Below are positions 43,802 to 55,898 of a stretch of DNA of 64,000 bases, piece by piece. Origin of the DNA: Phallus indusiatus (lineage: Eukaryota; Basidiomycota; Agaricomycetes; Phallales; Phallaceae); NCBI GenBank assembly GCA_027605045.1, contig JAQFWX010000029.1:434001-498000 (forward strand), in the 5' to 3' direction. The first letter of the stretch is position 1, and each line of letters opens with the position of its first letter. Made by a program: the position numbers and the translations under genes. The notes under the pieces are model-generated. The model was not told where the DNA came from, did no database searches, and saw only the letters and a list, made by a program, of their open reading frames with translations.

Positions 43802-45487
43802 ATGGAGAGTAGACTGGCACACTACTTTTTTGGTCTTAAAGATGAGATAGAGTGAGTCCCATTTTTTTCTGCTGCACGTGTAATAATAAATAGGATCACT
43901 ACTAGATTAAATTCGGACGATCTGACACTTGGAGCCATACACGAAATACACCAAAATCTTGATTCCCTGATCCTCCGATTGAACAATATCCGCAACTCCA
44001 AATCGGGCATAAACAAAATTCCTCTTGATATTCTCTACAAAATTTTTACATTAGCAGTTTACGACTCCCCTATTCCTAAAAAGGCCGCGTTGAATATATC
44101 GCAGGCATGCGAACATTGGAGGAAACTCGCGCTGGGATCTCCCACTTTATGGGCGTTCATAGATCTAAACGATTCTACATCGCTTCTCGATTTATTCATA
44201 AGGCGCTCAGAAAATGCACCTCTCGCGCTATCGTGGTCCTGGAGAATCGTTCGGGGAGCCCGCACTGAGTTTGAGCAAATCCCGTCAAAATATTTCTTCT
44301 CTCATGCGAACTCAATTTTATCTCGTGTATGGTCTTTGGACGTACAATTACCGTTCGCTAAACTCGCTCAATTTCATCATATCATCCGTAGCTCTGGATT
44401 GCCACTCCTCCAGCTACGACATTTGAATATCTCTCGGCAGATCAAGGACTTCACAGATGTCCAATTCGAAGAGCAGTCACAACTAATGAACTCGGTGAAC
44501 ACCTCTCATCTCTACCAAATCAGCCTGGCTGGATTAGACTTTGTATGGGGCAAGCTTCCACACAACCATTTGACACACTTCAGACTCGCTTATCCAACCA
44601 ATCCCCCCTCCTTTTTACAGCTGTTGACTTTTTTGTCAAACTGTCCTGTCCTTCTTGTGCTAGATCTTGCTTTTCGAGATGGCGACTGGACAGAAATCAT
44701 GACGACGTCAAAAGATCCGGCGCCGATGACCAATGGACTAGTCCTTAACCTTACTACTCTCAGACTAGCAGCGAATGGGCCCTCGAGCTATGACTTTTTC
44801 CAACAGTTCTCGAAGCATATTCGAATTTCAAAAGCTTTGTTTCAGTTTGAGCTAAGCTGCGATCGGGGACGGAGCGCCAACATAGCTGGAACCATACCTT
44901 TCTCAATCTTTGAGGCGATTCCGTCAGGAATATCCTCGCATTTATCAAATATGGTATATTTGGATATACATTTCCTAGAAAACGAAGGATATTTAGCAAT
45001 ATGCGCAGACTCAGCTGCTGAAAGTGCCAATTCTAGTCATTGGAATTGTCATTGCTCGTGTTCGTTTATCATTCGGTGCCAGGGAATCCTCATCGACAAA
45101 CCTGTTATTCTCGAACTCATGCACAGTATGCCACAAATAAACTATTTTGTATTACGAGGCGATGTGTGGTTATCTTCCACTCCACATAATGATATGCGGA
45201 GTCTATTGCCATCTCTTCGGTCCCTAAAAGTGGTTGATTGGCCCGGGGCGGTGTTGGCGTCTCTACCAACAAATTTTAAACCGAAAGAACTTATATTAGA
45301 TTTATGGCAAGGGAGATGGCAAGAGGAAGAGTTAAAGGTCATGACAGATCTTGTTTTAGAAAGGGGGGTTGAACTTTTGTTATTATTGGCCGACCCAAAT
45401 GACCCACGACTGTCGGAGGCTACATCTAACCTGCGCGAAAAGGGAGTTACTGTGGTCTTCGAGGATGTAGCGTTTCCTTTCATATAA
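43802..45487 (+). CDS. F-box protein with leucine-rich-repeat-like tail, copy 2
   Basis: First exon 43802-43851 (MESRLAHYFFGLKDEIE), a 42-nt intron, then 43894-45487; 547 residues. The F-box reads INKIPLDILYKIFTLAVYD with SQACEHWRKLALGSPTLW. Leu-rich blocks follow as in copy 1 (PLLQLRHLNIS, CPVLLVLDLAF). The frame is intact although the neighbouring DUF6533 fragment has decayed, which suggests selection or recent duplication. The tail differs (LLADPNDPRLSEATSNL and a short C-terminal extension). Probable SCF substrate receptor; substrate unknown. Confidence 0.85.
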
Positions 45488-46370
45488 TGTATCCGCGTTT
45501 TCAAATGTAGTAGTTTTTTCTAAGCTTAAGTTGTCATAAAAAAGGCGGGAGAAGCTGTCTTTAAATGCCGGACTCGGTCCAAATACTTTAACGACTATAG
45601 CTCCATAAAAAAAAAAAAGGCGGGAGAAAGAACCTTGAGTAACGACTTGGATAAACTTGTTGACTATTTCTTATATATGTTCAATATGACGTTTAAAACC
45701 AAATGTGTTCTTCAGACCTCTTTTAGGAGGGTTATTCAGCAACACTTGTGGGTACGAGCTATAGTACATAAGTAGTACGGAAGTGCTACGAAACGCCGAC
45801 TTTTGATGTTGCGGAGCAAGGTGGTTTGGGCGCTTTTGCCTTACTCAGCGTTTACTGGTTCCGTATTCTTGACATCGCCGTGGCCTCAACGCTCCGCACC
45901 ACCTTCGGGGCATTTGGGCCGAATGATAGTCCTATGTATCTCAATGGTGGCATTGAGTTTACACACGTCATGGCAAGATATTTTTCCCTTTCATTTACCA
46001 ACTAAGAGTGCTCAGCCTGTCACTTTTGTTTAAGCTTGGCTTTTTCAACTGTTTCGCGCGCGCTTAGCTAACAAAGCCTGTTCTACTGGAAACGAATTTG
46101 GGATAAAAGGCGAACCCGCAGGTTGTTATAAAAATAATATTCGGGCAGGCAGGAGCTATCGCCGTGCAGCTTTCAAACCCCGGGCGGGGCAGGGCGGCTC
46201 GGGCTGGCATGAGGACAGAAACTGTCAGAGACCTGAGTCAAACTTTGATCCGCGGCGGTACGCCCAGCAGGCTCAAATCATTTAAAATGGCTCTGAATAG
46301 CTCTGAATCTGCGTTCCCCGATCACAACCCTTCTCACTGCGTCTAGGACATACCTATACCGAACCCTCCT
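45488..46370. other. Intergenic, repeat-bearing, no gene
   Basis: Holds a duplicated ATAAAAAAGGCGGGAGAA motif (45536 and 45605 regions), the right 43-bp direct repeat, and a GC-rich patch at 46180-46215. The frame 46164-46346 has no match and no hydrophobic segment. Confidence 0.45.
46051..46093 (+). repeat. 43-bp direct repeat, right copy
   Basis: Same orientation as 42193-42235; together they bracket the duplicated fragment and F-box copy 2. Confidence 0.65.
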
Positions 46371-48351
46371 ATGTTCAAGAAACAGCTACCATTGCCTCCG
46401 GGCCCTAAACCTTTACCTTTAATCGGGAATGCTAAAGACATGCCGAAGACGAAAGCGTATGTGACATTCGCCGAGTGGGCAAAGACATATGGTTCTGTTT
46501 CTTTAAAACCGAGCTATGAGTTACCTTAACTGACTCGTCCTTTCAGGCCCGATTGTACATCTTGATATCATGGGACTTCACCTTATCATCGTTAATGAGC
46601 TTAAATGTGCGTACGAAATGCTTGAAGGCAAAGGGAAACTGTACAGCAATCGGCCAACTCTCGTGATGGCTGGTGAATTGGTTGGGTGGGACCAAAGCCC
46701 CGTTCTCATTGAATCCAACGAAACCTGGGCGACTCATCGCAAACACTTTGCGAGTTTCATGGGGACCGCTGCAAAGGTCGAAGAGTATGAGCCCATATTA
46801 AAAGAAGAAATCAAGACCCACTTGGATCGCCTTGTAAAAACACCCGAAAACCATATTGACCTCTTTCAATCGTGAGTAAAAACACATTCCGTGTTCCAGA
46901 TCAGACATTGAAAGTTTCGAATAGATACGCTGGCGCTTGTTTCTTAAGGCTCGTGTATGGTTATAAAGTCGTTGATGAGAAGGACCCTTTTGTGATGATC
47001 GTCAATGATGCTATGGACGGATTCTCTAAAATGACAGAAAGTGGTGCCTTCGCCGTCGATATTTTCCCTGCACGTAAGTGACACTTGAGCTCTAAAATCA
47101 CTCACTGCTGAAATTATTTTATCACAGTTCGTCATGTTCCGAAATGGTTCCCCGGCGCTGGCTGGAAGACAAAGGCGGCGAAGTATCGTGAAGAGGTAGA
47201 GAAAATGCTCAAAGGTCCATACGAATGGGCGAAAGAACAAACGGTAGTTCTTTTGCAAACTTTTATAATTGACGTGATTGATAATCAACTATTAGAAATC
47301 GGGAACGGTCACATCGTCCTTCGTTACAGACATCCTGAAGGAAGAGAAAGATTTGACACCCGAAAAAGAGAGAATTATACAATGGTCTGCGGCTGGAATT
47401 CACGCAGGTACGCTGACTTTTACTGTTATGCGTACGGTACTAATATCTCTTAGGCGGATGTCTTACGGTATAACAACTTTTTTTTACATTTTGAACAAGT
47501 ACTCACAATCTCTATACGATATTAGACGGGCGCATCTCTGTCCAACTTTTTGCTAGGAGTTGTTAGACACACCACCGAATTACAAAAAGCTCAAGCCGAA
47601 ATTGATTCTGTTGTTGGAAGAGATCGTTTACCCACTTTAGCTGATCGTCCCAAGTTGCCCTACTTTGACGCCCTGTGCGCGGAGATACACCGCGTGTATC
47701 CAATTGGCCACATTGGTGCGCGTTCAATGTTACACAAAGTGCTCTATGATTCGTGCTAAATGTTTTGTCATTCCGCTGTAGGTTTGCAACACGTCCCCAC
47801 GGAAGACGATATCTATAACAATTATCTCATCCCGAAAGGTTCAGTTATTATCCCAAACACATGGTATATTTTGAACTCTATTTTTTCACAAAAGCATTTA
47901 TCACAGCTCTTGTCTTACAGGTGTTTCTTGAATAACGAAGAGATGTATCCCAACCCCCAAGAATTCAACCCAGATCGTTACCTTTCTGCAGAGCGAAAAG
48001 CAACTGATCCGCGTGATTTTTCATTCGGTTATGGTATTAGGTAACGAACGCACACTACTAGTCAAGCACATGAGCACTTCTATTTACATTGCACCCATGT
48101 TTTTCAGACGTTGCCCAGGTGTCCATCTCGCACAAGCCATGCAATGGCTAGCACTATCAACGTTGGTTGCTACGTATGACATCAGACCTGTCATGAAAGA
48201 CGGAAAACCTGTTATTCCTCCTGCTAATTTCAAAGAAGGCTTGGTAGCGTAAGTTCAATTTAATTAATCTTAGGCGAAGATCATATGCTCATTTGTGATT
48301 AGTCTTCCTGAAGATTTCCAGTACGTTATTACTCCAAGAGCAAGTTCTTGA
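46371..48351 (+). CDS. Cytochrome P450, no N-terminal anchor, frame break in the I-helix region
   Basis: Haem monooxygenase. The N-terminus shows the Pro-rich hinge LPLPPGPKPLPLIGN; then YSNRP, ETWATHRKHF (helix C), QWSAAGIHAG (start of helix I), AEIHRVYP (E-x-x-R), FNPDRYL (PERF-like) and the haem-Cys loop FGYGIRRCPGVHLA. Exons 46371-46491, 46547-46871, 46925-47073, 47128-47243, 47296-47407, 47454 onward, up to 47715, 47782-47863, 47921-48040, 48108-48248 and 48303-48351 fit in phase, except around 47454-47545, where HAG...FFYILNKYS needs a one-base shift (a T-run lies there). No hydrophobic anchor precedes the hinge; an exon upstream may be lost. Substrate unknown. Confidence 0.85.
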
Positions 48352-48971
48352 TGATTTGATCTTCGATATTTATTACTCGGATGTGTACACTACTTCTATG
48401 CCACTCCAATTATAATGATTCATGATTCATTTGTCGGTATTGTTACGTGTTCCGCCTTTCCCGGCTGTTTCCGAAACTGATCATTCTTCAATTCAACTCG
48501 AAAAACCTGTACCACACTATCATATCTAAATTCCAATCCGGGGGTCTTCCAAGGTATGTGATGTACTCTCATAGCACTAGCTTTCAAATATCACAATTTC
48601 ACAGACGCGAGATAATTGAGACCAAAAAACTAAAACTAAAACTACGTATATATTGATTATCGTTGGTACCAGCGGATGGATCAAGTCAAACGCGACCCAA
48701 AATTATATCTGCAGCTATAATACAGTTAACATATTAACCGAAGTATTCAAACACGGTTAGTTGACTAACCTTTCTCCGCTATACCATAGGCAATACCTAT
48801 TAGTATATTCCCGTCAGTCAATGGCATCAGCGATTATCTTACATAAAAAACATACATTGGGTATGCACTCCGACTACCAAAGGAATGATGGAAAGATCAC
48901 ACACTCGAATATTTTTTGTGCCCCAAATCTATTGATTGATTCGTAAATCACGTTAGTTAGTCGATCATTTA
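48352..48971. other. Convergent intergenic, nothing recognised
   Basis: Lies between the 3' ends of the P450 and of the GMC gene. AT-rich, no coding signal. Confidence 0.4.
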
Positions 48972-51681
48972 ATTATAACCTCCCGAGTCTAAGATCTACC
49001 TTGAGGGAAGAATCAACGACACCACGGTTTTCTCTCGGAAGCATTGACAGAGTGCTTGATGTGTCTGAGGACGGGGTTTATTCAGATATTTCCCAATATA
49101 AAGTGATGTTGCAAACCACATACGCCACATTGAAAGTATATTTTGGCGGATGTGTTCTATATATTAGTGTTTAGCCAACAGACGAATCCGACAGGTGAAA
49201 AACTTTGAGAATAATTATACCTTTTACTTCATCATCAGTCCTAACTAATAATCCAGGGTTTGCCTCTTTTGCAACAATACTTTTTAGTGGTTCAATTGAA
49301 CCTAAAGCTCGAGTGAACTTGAAAAATTCTACGAGGATATCGAGGTCAACCTCCTCGGCCAAATAATTTCCATCTAAAGCGGCCTCGACGAACGGATCCT
49401 TACAGGTAATGTGCTTTGACATCGTCATTTAGACGTTTCGTCTGAAGGGAAAATTGGCAATGCTTACAGCAGTCCCACGAGACCAAGGTGCCGCCACGAC
49501 ACATACAAAGGAGACATAGCGCTTCCCTAACTCGACTTGATCTACAAAGATTCAGCTAAGGGATCAGAAAATATCAGATAGAACGAACTGATGAATCCAT
49601 TAAATATTGGGTTGGTTATTATTTCACCATCCGGCATCTCTGGATTTTTCAATCTTTCAAGCTGAATCTTGTATTGTTCTTGAATTCCAGGGTGAGAAAC
49701 CAACTCATTGCTGGCTAATCTTTCCTCCAGTTTGGAGATGATCGTCTCAGCTTGAGGAGAGATTGTTTGTAAGGAGGTGAACGCTATCCCAGAAACTGTG
49801 AAGGAAAGGAGTCCATCTTGCTTCTGCTGACTGCGTACGATTAGGTTCTCGAGACGATCCTTATAAAGATGATTGATGCATCAGACTGACTAAAGCTCAT
49901 GAGATTTCTGAAACGCCACAGGATCTGACAGCATATCAAGGGTTTGGATGTTCACGTCGGGCTTCAGCTCTGAAATCCCACAATAAAGCTGGAATATGGA
50001 AGATGATTTCGGCATATACCCACCAAATGCAATGCTGGCATTAGCAAAATGCTCTTGTAGATTGGCGCCAACACCGGGAAGGTTGACTCTAACGTCAATC
50101 CCAAGGGGAGTAAGAATCTCCGGGTCCCCAATACCGCTTAGCTCAAGGATCTGGGGAGATTTAATAGCACTGCCAAAGGATCAAAAGAATTAATCGGAGG
50201 TAGAAAGGTTCGCGAACTGACCCCGCGCATAAGAGTACTTCTTTACTACTGTAAGCCACATATATATCATTTTTGTATTTGAATTCTACTCCCTTCGCAG
50301 AAACGGGTTCATTGGAGTCATCGTCGAGCAAAAGTCTGGTAACGTAGGCCTCTACTAAGATGCTGAGATTCGATCGTCCTATGCTGGGTTGTAGGTACCC
50401 CTGCCATAATAGAAATAATTGATGAGATTCTGCAAGAAATTTACAGGATGACAGAAACATGCCGTAAATGCACTTGATCGCGTTAATGTAGCTGGATTGA
50501 CTGAGGAAGCAGAACACCAGGTTCCGCAGTATTCCCCGTTAACCTGTTATGTCATGATTCAACGAGATGGTTTTCTCTAGAAATGCACTTAGAATTACAG
50601 CGTCTTTTAATATAGGAACACCGGCGTTGTCTAGAGCCTAGCGAGAATGTTAAGTTCGTCTGCTAATAACATGGCAGTGAAAACGCTCGCGGGTGCATAC
50701 AGCTCTGATGATTCGTTCCGGGCCAGAGGGTCTGCCTTCAAACGATATAGAGATAGGTCCTATTACGCGGTTAATATCCCACTTCTTGACATGTATTCAG
50801 TGAATACCTTCTTTGCCATACCAAGAGGTTTCAACAACCAAATCGGACTCGCGCTCAATAATGTCTTTTGAAGGCAAATGAAAGCTGCAAAATCCAAGTC
50901 AATGAAGACCACTACATAATACCTATTTCTGAGTTACCTCTCTGCTTTCTTGATGTATTGAATAAAGTTCTCATATGTCCATCCCGGATTCCCCAGACGT
51001 TCCCAGGCTAAGTAGTTAAAAGTTAAGGAGCTAGGGTTTGAGCTGCAGTGTTTCATACCATCAATCTCATCTTTTCCTGGACGAGTCCATGCCATGAGAT
51101 TAATGTTCGAACTTCCTCCAAGACCTTTCCCCCTGTGCAGTAATCGTGAAACACGAAATCGCATAGTTAGCTATTTCTACAGACCTGTTCCATGACAATG
51201 ATTTTCCTCCGAGCCTTGTTTGAGGCGTCTAGATGACTTTGGATATCCCTACGAACAAAAAAATGAGTATCAGAAAATGCTTACCGTCCGGAAGATCCAG
51301 TCATAGTCAACATTTCCTAATTGCCTGAGATATCCGGTGGGTGTGTCTGTGGGAAATCAGTGCCCTGAGATCTTTTCATTATTATGCAAAAGCGTACCGA
51401 TAAGGGGGTCGCTGACATGCAACTTGCCTGCCTCGAGGACTAGGACTGTGATTTCAGGATTTTCGCTCAAGCGAGCGGCAAGGGTTGAACCCGTAGTCTA
51501 TCAACTTCAAATGAGAACTCAAAGCAAATATTGGTACGACCTACACCGCCCCCTGTATACCGCTCAAGTTATCAGTCACTAGTCACTGATAATATTATAA
51601 TAGCATGAATCAGTCCTTACCAACAATAATATAATCAAATTGCTTGTTTGCAATATCTTCAATGTTGAAGCACGTTGTCAT
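48972..51681 (-). pseudogene. GMC oxidoreductase (aryl-alcohol oxidase-like), damaged at the 3' end
   Basis: FAD-dependent alcohol oxidase family, often secreted in wood and litter decay fungi. From ATG 51681 (minus) the pieces read NKQFDYIIVG, TTGSTLAARLSENPEITVLVLEAGKL, VDYDWIFRT, GKGLGGSSNINLMAWTRPGK, WERLGNPGWTYENFI, ALDNAGVPIL, LSILVEAYVTRLLLDDD, SSKEVLLCAGSVREP and EVDLDILVEFFKFTRALGS. The end reads STLSMLPRENRGVVDSSLKV and then stops at about 48972, before the expected LRVVD and second catalytic His segment; the first catalytic His position also lacks His. No signal peptide is evident at ATG 51681. Many introns were not resolved. A functional enzyme is unlikely. Confidence 0.7.
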
Positions 51682-52605
51682 TGCTGGTCCGCGTATCGAG
51701 GTCAATGGTGATAATTGTCCTCAATGTGGATTAGATGATAAAAAGGATGGTGTAACCCAATCAATATAAATGATTCAGGTTCGGTAATTGGGGACAACGG
51801 CGCACTAAATTTGTACGCGGCGTATGCGCTCAAGATAAACCGAAAATAAAACTTCTTCGGAAAATGATCGAAGCACGGTGAAGATGGATTTTTGGTTAGA
51901 CAGGTACCATCTGTCGACCCCACTTTGAAATCTGTCACCTGAGACAAATTTTCGACGATTTGAAATACCGGTGGGAGATCATCATGATTCAGAGATAGGA
52001 ATTATTTGTGAAATATGAGTTCCATAGCGACCATGATGGGTAATGTCCGGTTTAAGTAGTTTTTTTTAACCCACTCATGAATGCAGCCATGATCGTTGAT
52101 TTTGTTAGTTCCGAGATTGAAATCAGTTCTGAAAGGTTTATATCAATCAATTGTAAATGCCCAATGAGCGCAATTAATAATGTTTATCGGGCTCCTCAGC
52201 TTACCAAATAATAGGTTGGTCATTTAGCTGTATATGAGTCACCCAACCCTGTCAATGTGAGTTAGAACAACTTTCTTCCAGAATTCAGTTCTAGGTGCAT
52301 TTTCAAATTTAGAAGCACTGGGTTAAAAGACGGCCAAACCTGCTCCGACCCAACTCGTCCAGTGGTCCTATGACCATCTGTCCCATAAAATGGTTGATTA
52401 ACTTTGCGCCACCAGATCGGGCATAAAGGGAGACAAACACCCTAAAATTGAATAACCAGGGCCCAATATTACTATCAAAACTCATATCATATGTCAAACC
52501 CGCCTAGAAAAAGCCATAATATTCACAACCTCAGAAAATCAATGTTTTCATATCCTTTCAACAGTCTTATACACATATGTTAGGAACCTCTCCAAAACAA
52601 AATAC
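51682..52605. other. Intergenic, nothing recognised
   Basis: 5' side of the GMC gene and 3' side of the first synthetase gene. A 62-codon minus frame (52309-52497) has no match. Confidence 0.4.
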
Positions 52606-54848
52606 TTAGCCACGAAAATGAATAAGATTAGGAATTTGTTGGTACACTGCCTTTAAAAGAACATTGGTGTTGACATGACAAGCTAAACGAGAAGAAAAAC
52701 CTACATCGCGATACACTCCTTCCATCTTCATTCTTAGAAGTGACTTTCCCATAACCACTTGTTTCTCAGGATTTAGCCAAGACTCCCACAATCGTGTGCC
52801 GCGAGGAATTCGAGCGGAGAGTGCATCTCTCACAAGAGCCCATCCTTTCCCATCATGATGAAACCCAAGGACACGAATCAAACGTTGAACGTGACAGTGT
52901 ATCAGTGTGTGGTAACTTCTCCGATACGCGTCTTCTACATCATTAACCAAGACGCAGTGGCCCGGTAGAGTGTCGATCACTACACCGGTGGATTCGTACA
53001 AAGTGGGCGGATGAATGCGAAAACCACCAAAGTCTCGGAAAACGAAGCCTTTGAGTTCACCCGTTTGTTTGTCAAACCGTGCCAAGGTGTTTTGCCCGTG
53101 TGCCTCAAACGCAACGCAGTTTACCAAAAGAGGAGGTATGAAAGCGTCGAAGACGAGGTTGACATAGCTATTTGGGAAACTAGTAAGGGATAAAAGAACT
53201 GTGTGAGTTTGATCGATTTCATACCGTTCCAAAAAAGCGTATTTCTTGAATTCATCATCCAATCCCAAAGCAGTAACCACTACTGGAACACCATCCTCCG
53301 CATCCTGGTACGCGGATTCTATCAAAACAGCCGCAGGAATAACCCTTTCCCCGTTCTCTTTCCCATTGTAAGTACGTCTCAGCATAGCTGTGCAATGTTT
53401 AGCGATTTCTGGGTCTTCGTGATCGTAAACTGCACTGGCTATTTCTTTTTCGATGACCAAAATATTTGGATCAATGCATAGTCGTGGGAGAATATCCCGA
53501 CCAAATTTAGGTGCGAAGTATGCCGTAAAGTGCGAGATGGTGCGAAGAGCAGAAGATATCTTGACACCGACAGCAGTTTTGAGGGTCAGATTATCCGAAC
53601 AAGGTAATGTGAGTGTGCTAGAATGTCGTATTGATATTATTAGTTTAAGATTTCATTTAGGTCTAAAAATGGTTTCCGGTCGCACCGTATGCTAGCTTGA
53701 GCCACAGTTGCCACAAAGTACTCTTCTGGCAGAATAACCGCATCGGGAAACCTCGACTCAATATTTGGTATCTGCAATTCATGAAGAGGAAACAGCACAT
53801 GATCCGGAACATCCGCTAATGGACGACCAGCGTTCTTCTCGGCGGAATCCCGGAGAGATCGTAGCAGCGCCTCGAATTCTCCTTGTATCAGGAGACGTTC
53901 ACGCGGTATCCAAGCAAAACGAACGTTGGGCTTGTAATAATCATATTGGCCAGGTATTATTACCGGTAATGGAAAGATGGTTCGACGCGCTCGATGCATC
54001 TGCATTTGATTATGATGAGATTTATCCAAATTCGGGTTGTTGATGTAATATATTCCTTACAGGATGTGTTGAATGTCCCTCAACAAGGGCCTTTTCCCAT
54101 TCCAATTCTGATGATGCGAGAGTTGGTCGTGATATTCGTTCCTCGTATGCTATCCCTAAGAAAATGTTGTCAATAGGCGATAATCCTCAATCCTCAATAC
54201 TTTAAACGATACTTTGCCACTCCATGGAACTTTTGAGCTCCTTAGTGATACTAATCATACTGACATCGTCGAATTGAATGTCAGCACAGAACTTATTCCA
54301 TATGTATACGGGATCCAAAGATAAAGGAGATATTGAATATCGCGTATTGTCACATAACTCTTCTGAAAGGTCCGTTATGAGTTGAATCAAGTGAGGTGGC
54401 TAATAATGAACAATAAATCTTTAGGAGAGATTGGCTGGAATGAGACGGAACTAACCATTGAAGCATCGGCTTGACGTGGATTACGGTCTTCCCGAATCTC
54501 GAATATCCATGGAAGCATATCTGATGGATCCGCCAGGCCGACTTCTGCTGCTACTGCCGCCGCATCGCCAGCTGGCTTCTTGAGAATAGGAGGGAATCGC
54601 ATCGAAACAAGCAGGAAGACATCCGACGGGTAATACCACGGTCGTCCTACAGGGACACTCGATTTGCTCGTCTTGTTCGATAAAATGACACATGTTCCGC
54701 ATGTTTCAATCAGGTTTGAGTCCGAGTTAGGACCAATAGGTACAAAAATCGCTTTTAGCAGAGATTCAGTCACCAAGCATGAAAGAAGTCGGGAGGAAAC
54801 CGCGAATGCTGCGCGGTCTGAGGACGATAAAGAGCGTAATGGATGCAT
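52606..54848 (-). CDS. IucA/IucC-family (NRPS-independent siderophore) synthetase, copy 1
   Basis: NIS synthetases use ATP to couple carboxylates such as citrate to amines or alcohols and build siderophores, in the cytosol. Exons on minus: 54456-54848, 54213-54399, 54061-54155, 53686-53999, 52606-53617; phases fit and give about 666 residues. Blocks: SLLSCLVTESLLKAIFVP-like start, ALVEGHSTHP followed by MHRARRT (the nucleotide-binding GHPTHP motif with Ser for Pro), VLFPLHELQIPN, GVKISSALRTISHF, VAFEAHGQNTLARFD, FVFRDFGGFRIH, YHTLIHCHVQRLIRVLGFHHD, then C-terminal PNLIHFRG. A 54-nt in-frame segment near the end (about 52650-52703) has GT and AG edges and may be an extra intron. The gene is divergent from copy 2. 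Product not predictable from sequence. Confidence 0.9.
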
Positions 54849-55898
54849 CACTGGGAAGTTCGATTTGCGCGGAGTGGAGTGGGTAAGGCCAAGTCGGTCC
54901 TGTATCAACATATTTATATGGCTGAAAGGAAGACGGCTGACAGAGAAATAACATACAAGCGATGAATGTTTTGATCGAGAAGAATAAGAATACAGACGAT
55001 TTAACCCTCGTCTTAGGTTTACTCCCACAATGATTGCGCAGTCAGATGATGGACCAATATGAAATTTGGACGTGGTTAATCGCAATTTGGGTGTCTAGGG
55101 ATGTAATAATCAGCCTAAAATTCTCAAGGCGCTGTCGGAAAACCGTGCAAGATTGGAGGAGAATCAGATCCCGAGATGACGATATCTTGAAATTTAAGAT
55201 TGTGACTAATAGATAAAAAAAGGCGCTCAGGGACCATAACCCCATCCCGTAATAAACAAAAAGGACCTAGTATCTATTCCAGTTAGTGCTGGGAAATGCT
55301 TGTTACGAATAAGCCAGAGAAGCTTGCCTGTATTCTGAATTTCGCTAACAATTTCATAGAATGAAACGCTGGTGCTTTCCTTTGCGATTCCCACTCCGTT
55401 AAATTGAACCCAACTCGAAGACTCAGATTATAGATAATGAGAAAAGACGACGGATTCAGTGTGAAAAGAATAATGTTGCAATCCCAAGAACCAAATTTTT
55501 TTTAGCCGAGTCCACGATTTAATCAGATAAGGAACGCCTATCAATGTCTTTTTATCTGATAAAGTCGGAGTTTTGATTACGCGGCAAAGATTCCACGAGT
55601 GGCCGTTGCCGAAAAATGGGTCCTTTTTTTCATGTGGTGGAGAATAGGAATCATCTTCACGATATTAGAAACTTGTCTCTCACGAGATTCAGTTGGTCAG
55701 TGTATGTTATGGCGTTTTTTTGGTTATGTTAGCACATCGCGGACTGATAGCCGGTTGCAGTACCTCCTAATTAACGCGGGCTACATTCCTGCTGATAAAC
55801 CGAATGGATGTCGTTACTGTATAAAGAGCTCTCACCTTGGCCGTAATCTGTCGTAAAAGCTTCATCAATTCATCTTCCATCCAAGACCCTCAAGCACG
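54849..55898. promoter_or_regulatory. Shared divergent promoter of the two synthetase genes, GATAA-rich
   Basis: No gene-like frame. GATAA cores occur at 55212, 55433, 55526, 55558 and 55794 on plus and at 55552-55556 on minus. In basidiomycetes, iron-responsive GATA repressors such as Urbs1 of Ustilago bind (G/T)GATAA upstream of siderophore genes; TGATAA is found at 55557 and 55793. Regulation by iron is inference. Confidence 0.5.
55552..55562. promoter_or_regulatory. Dyad of two GATA sites (TTATCTGATAA)
   Basis: Perfect 11-bp inverted repeat formed by two GATAA cores with one base between, about 340 bp before the ATG of copy 2 and 700 bp from the ATG of copy 1. Candidate paired binding site for a two-finger GATA factor. 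Confidence 0.45.

Larger units (their letters stand above)
42236..45510 (+). repeat. Segmental duplication, unit 2
   Basis: Counterpart of 20436-23735: DUF6533 exons 9-14 with introns, intergenic DNA, and a full F-box gene. Retained introns exclude retroposition. Confidence 0.8.
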
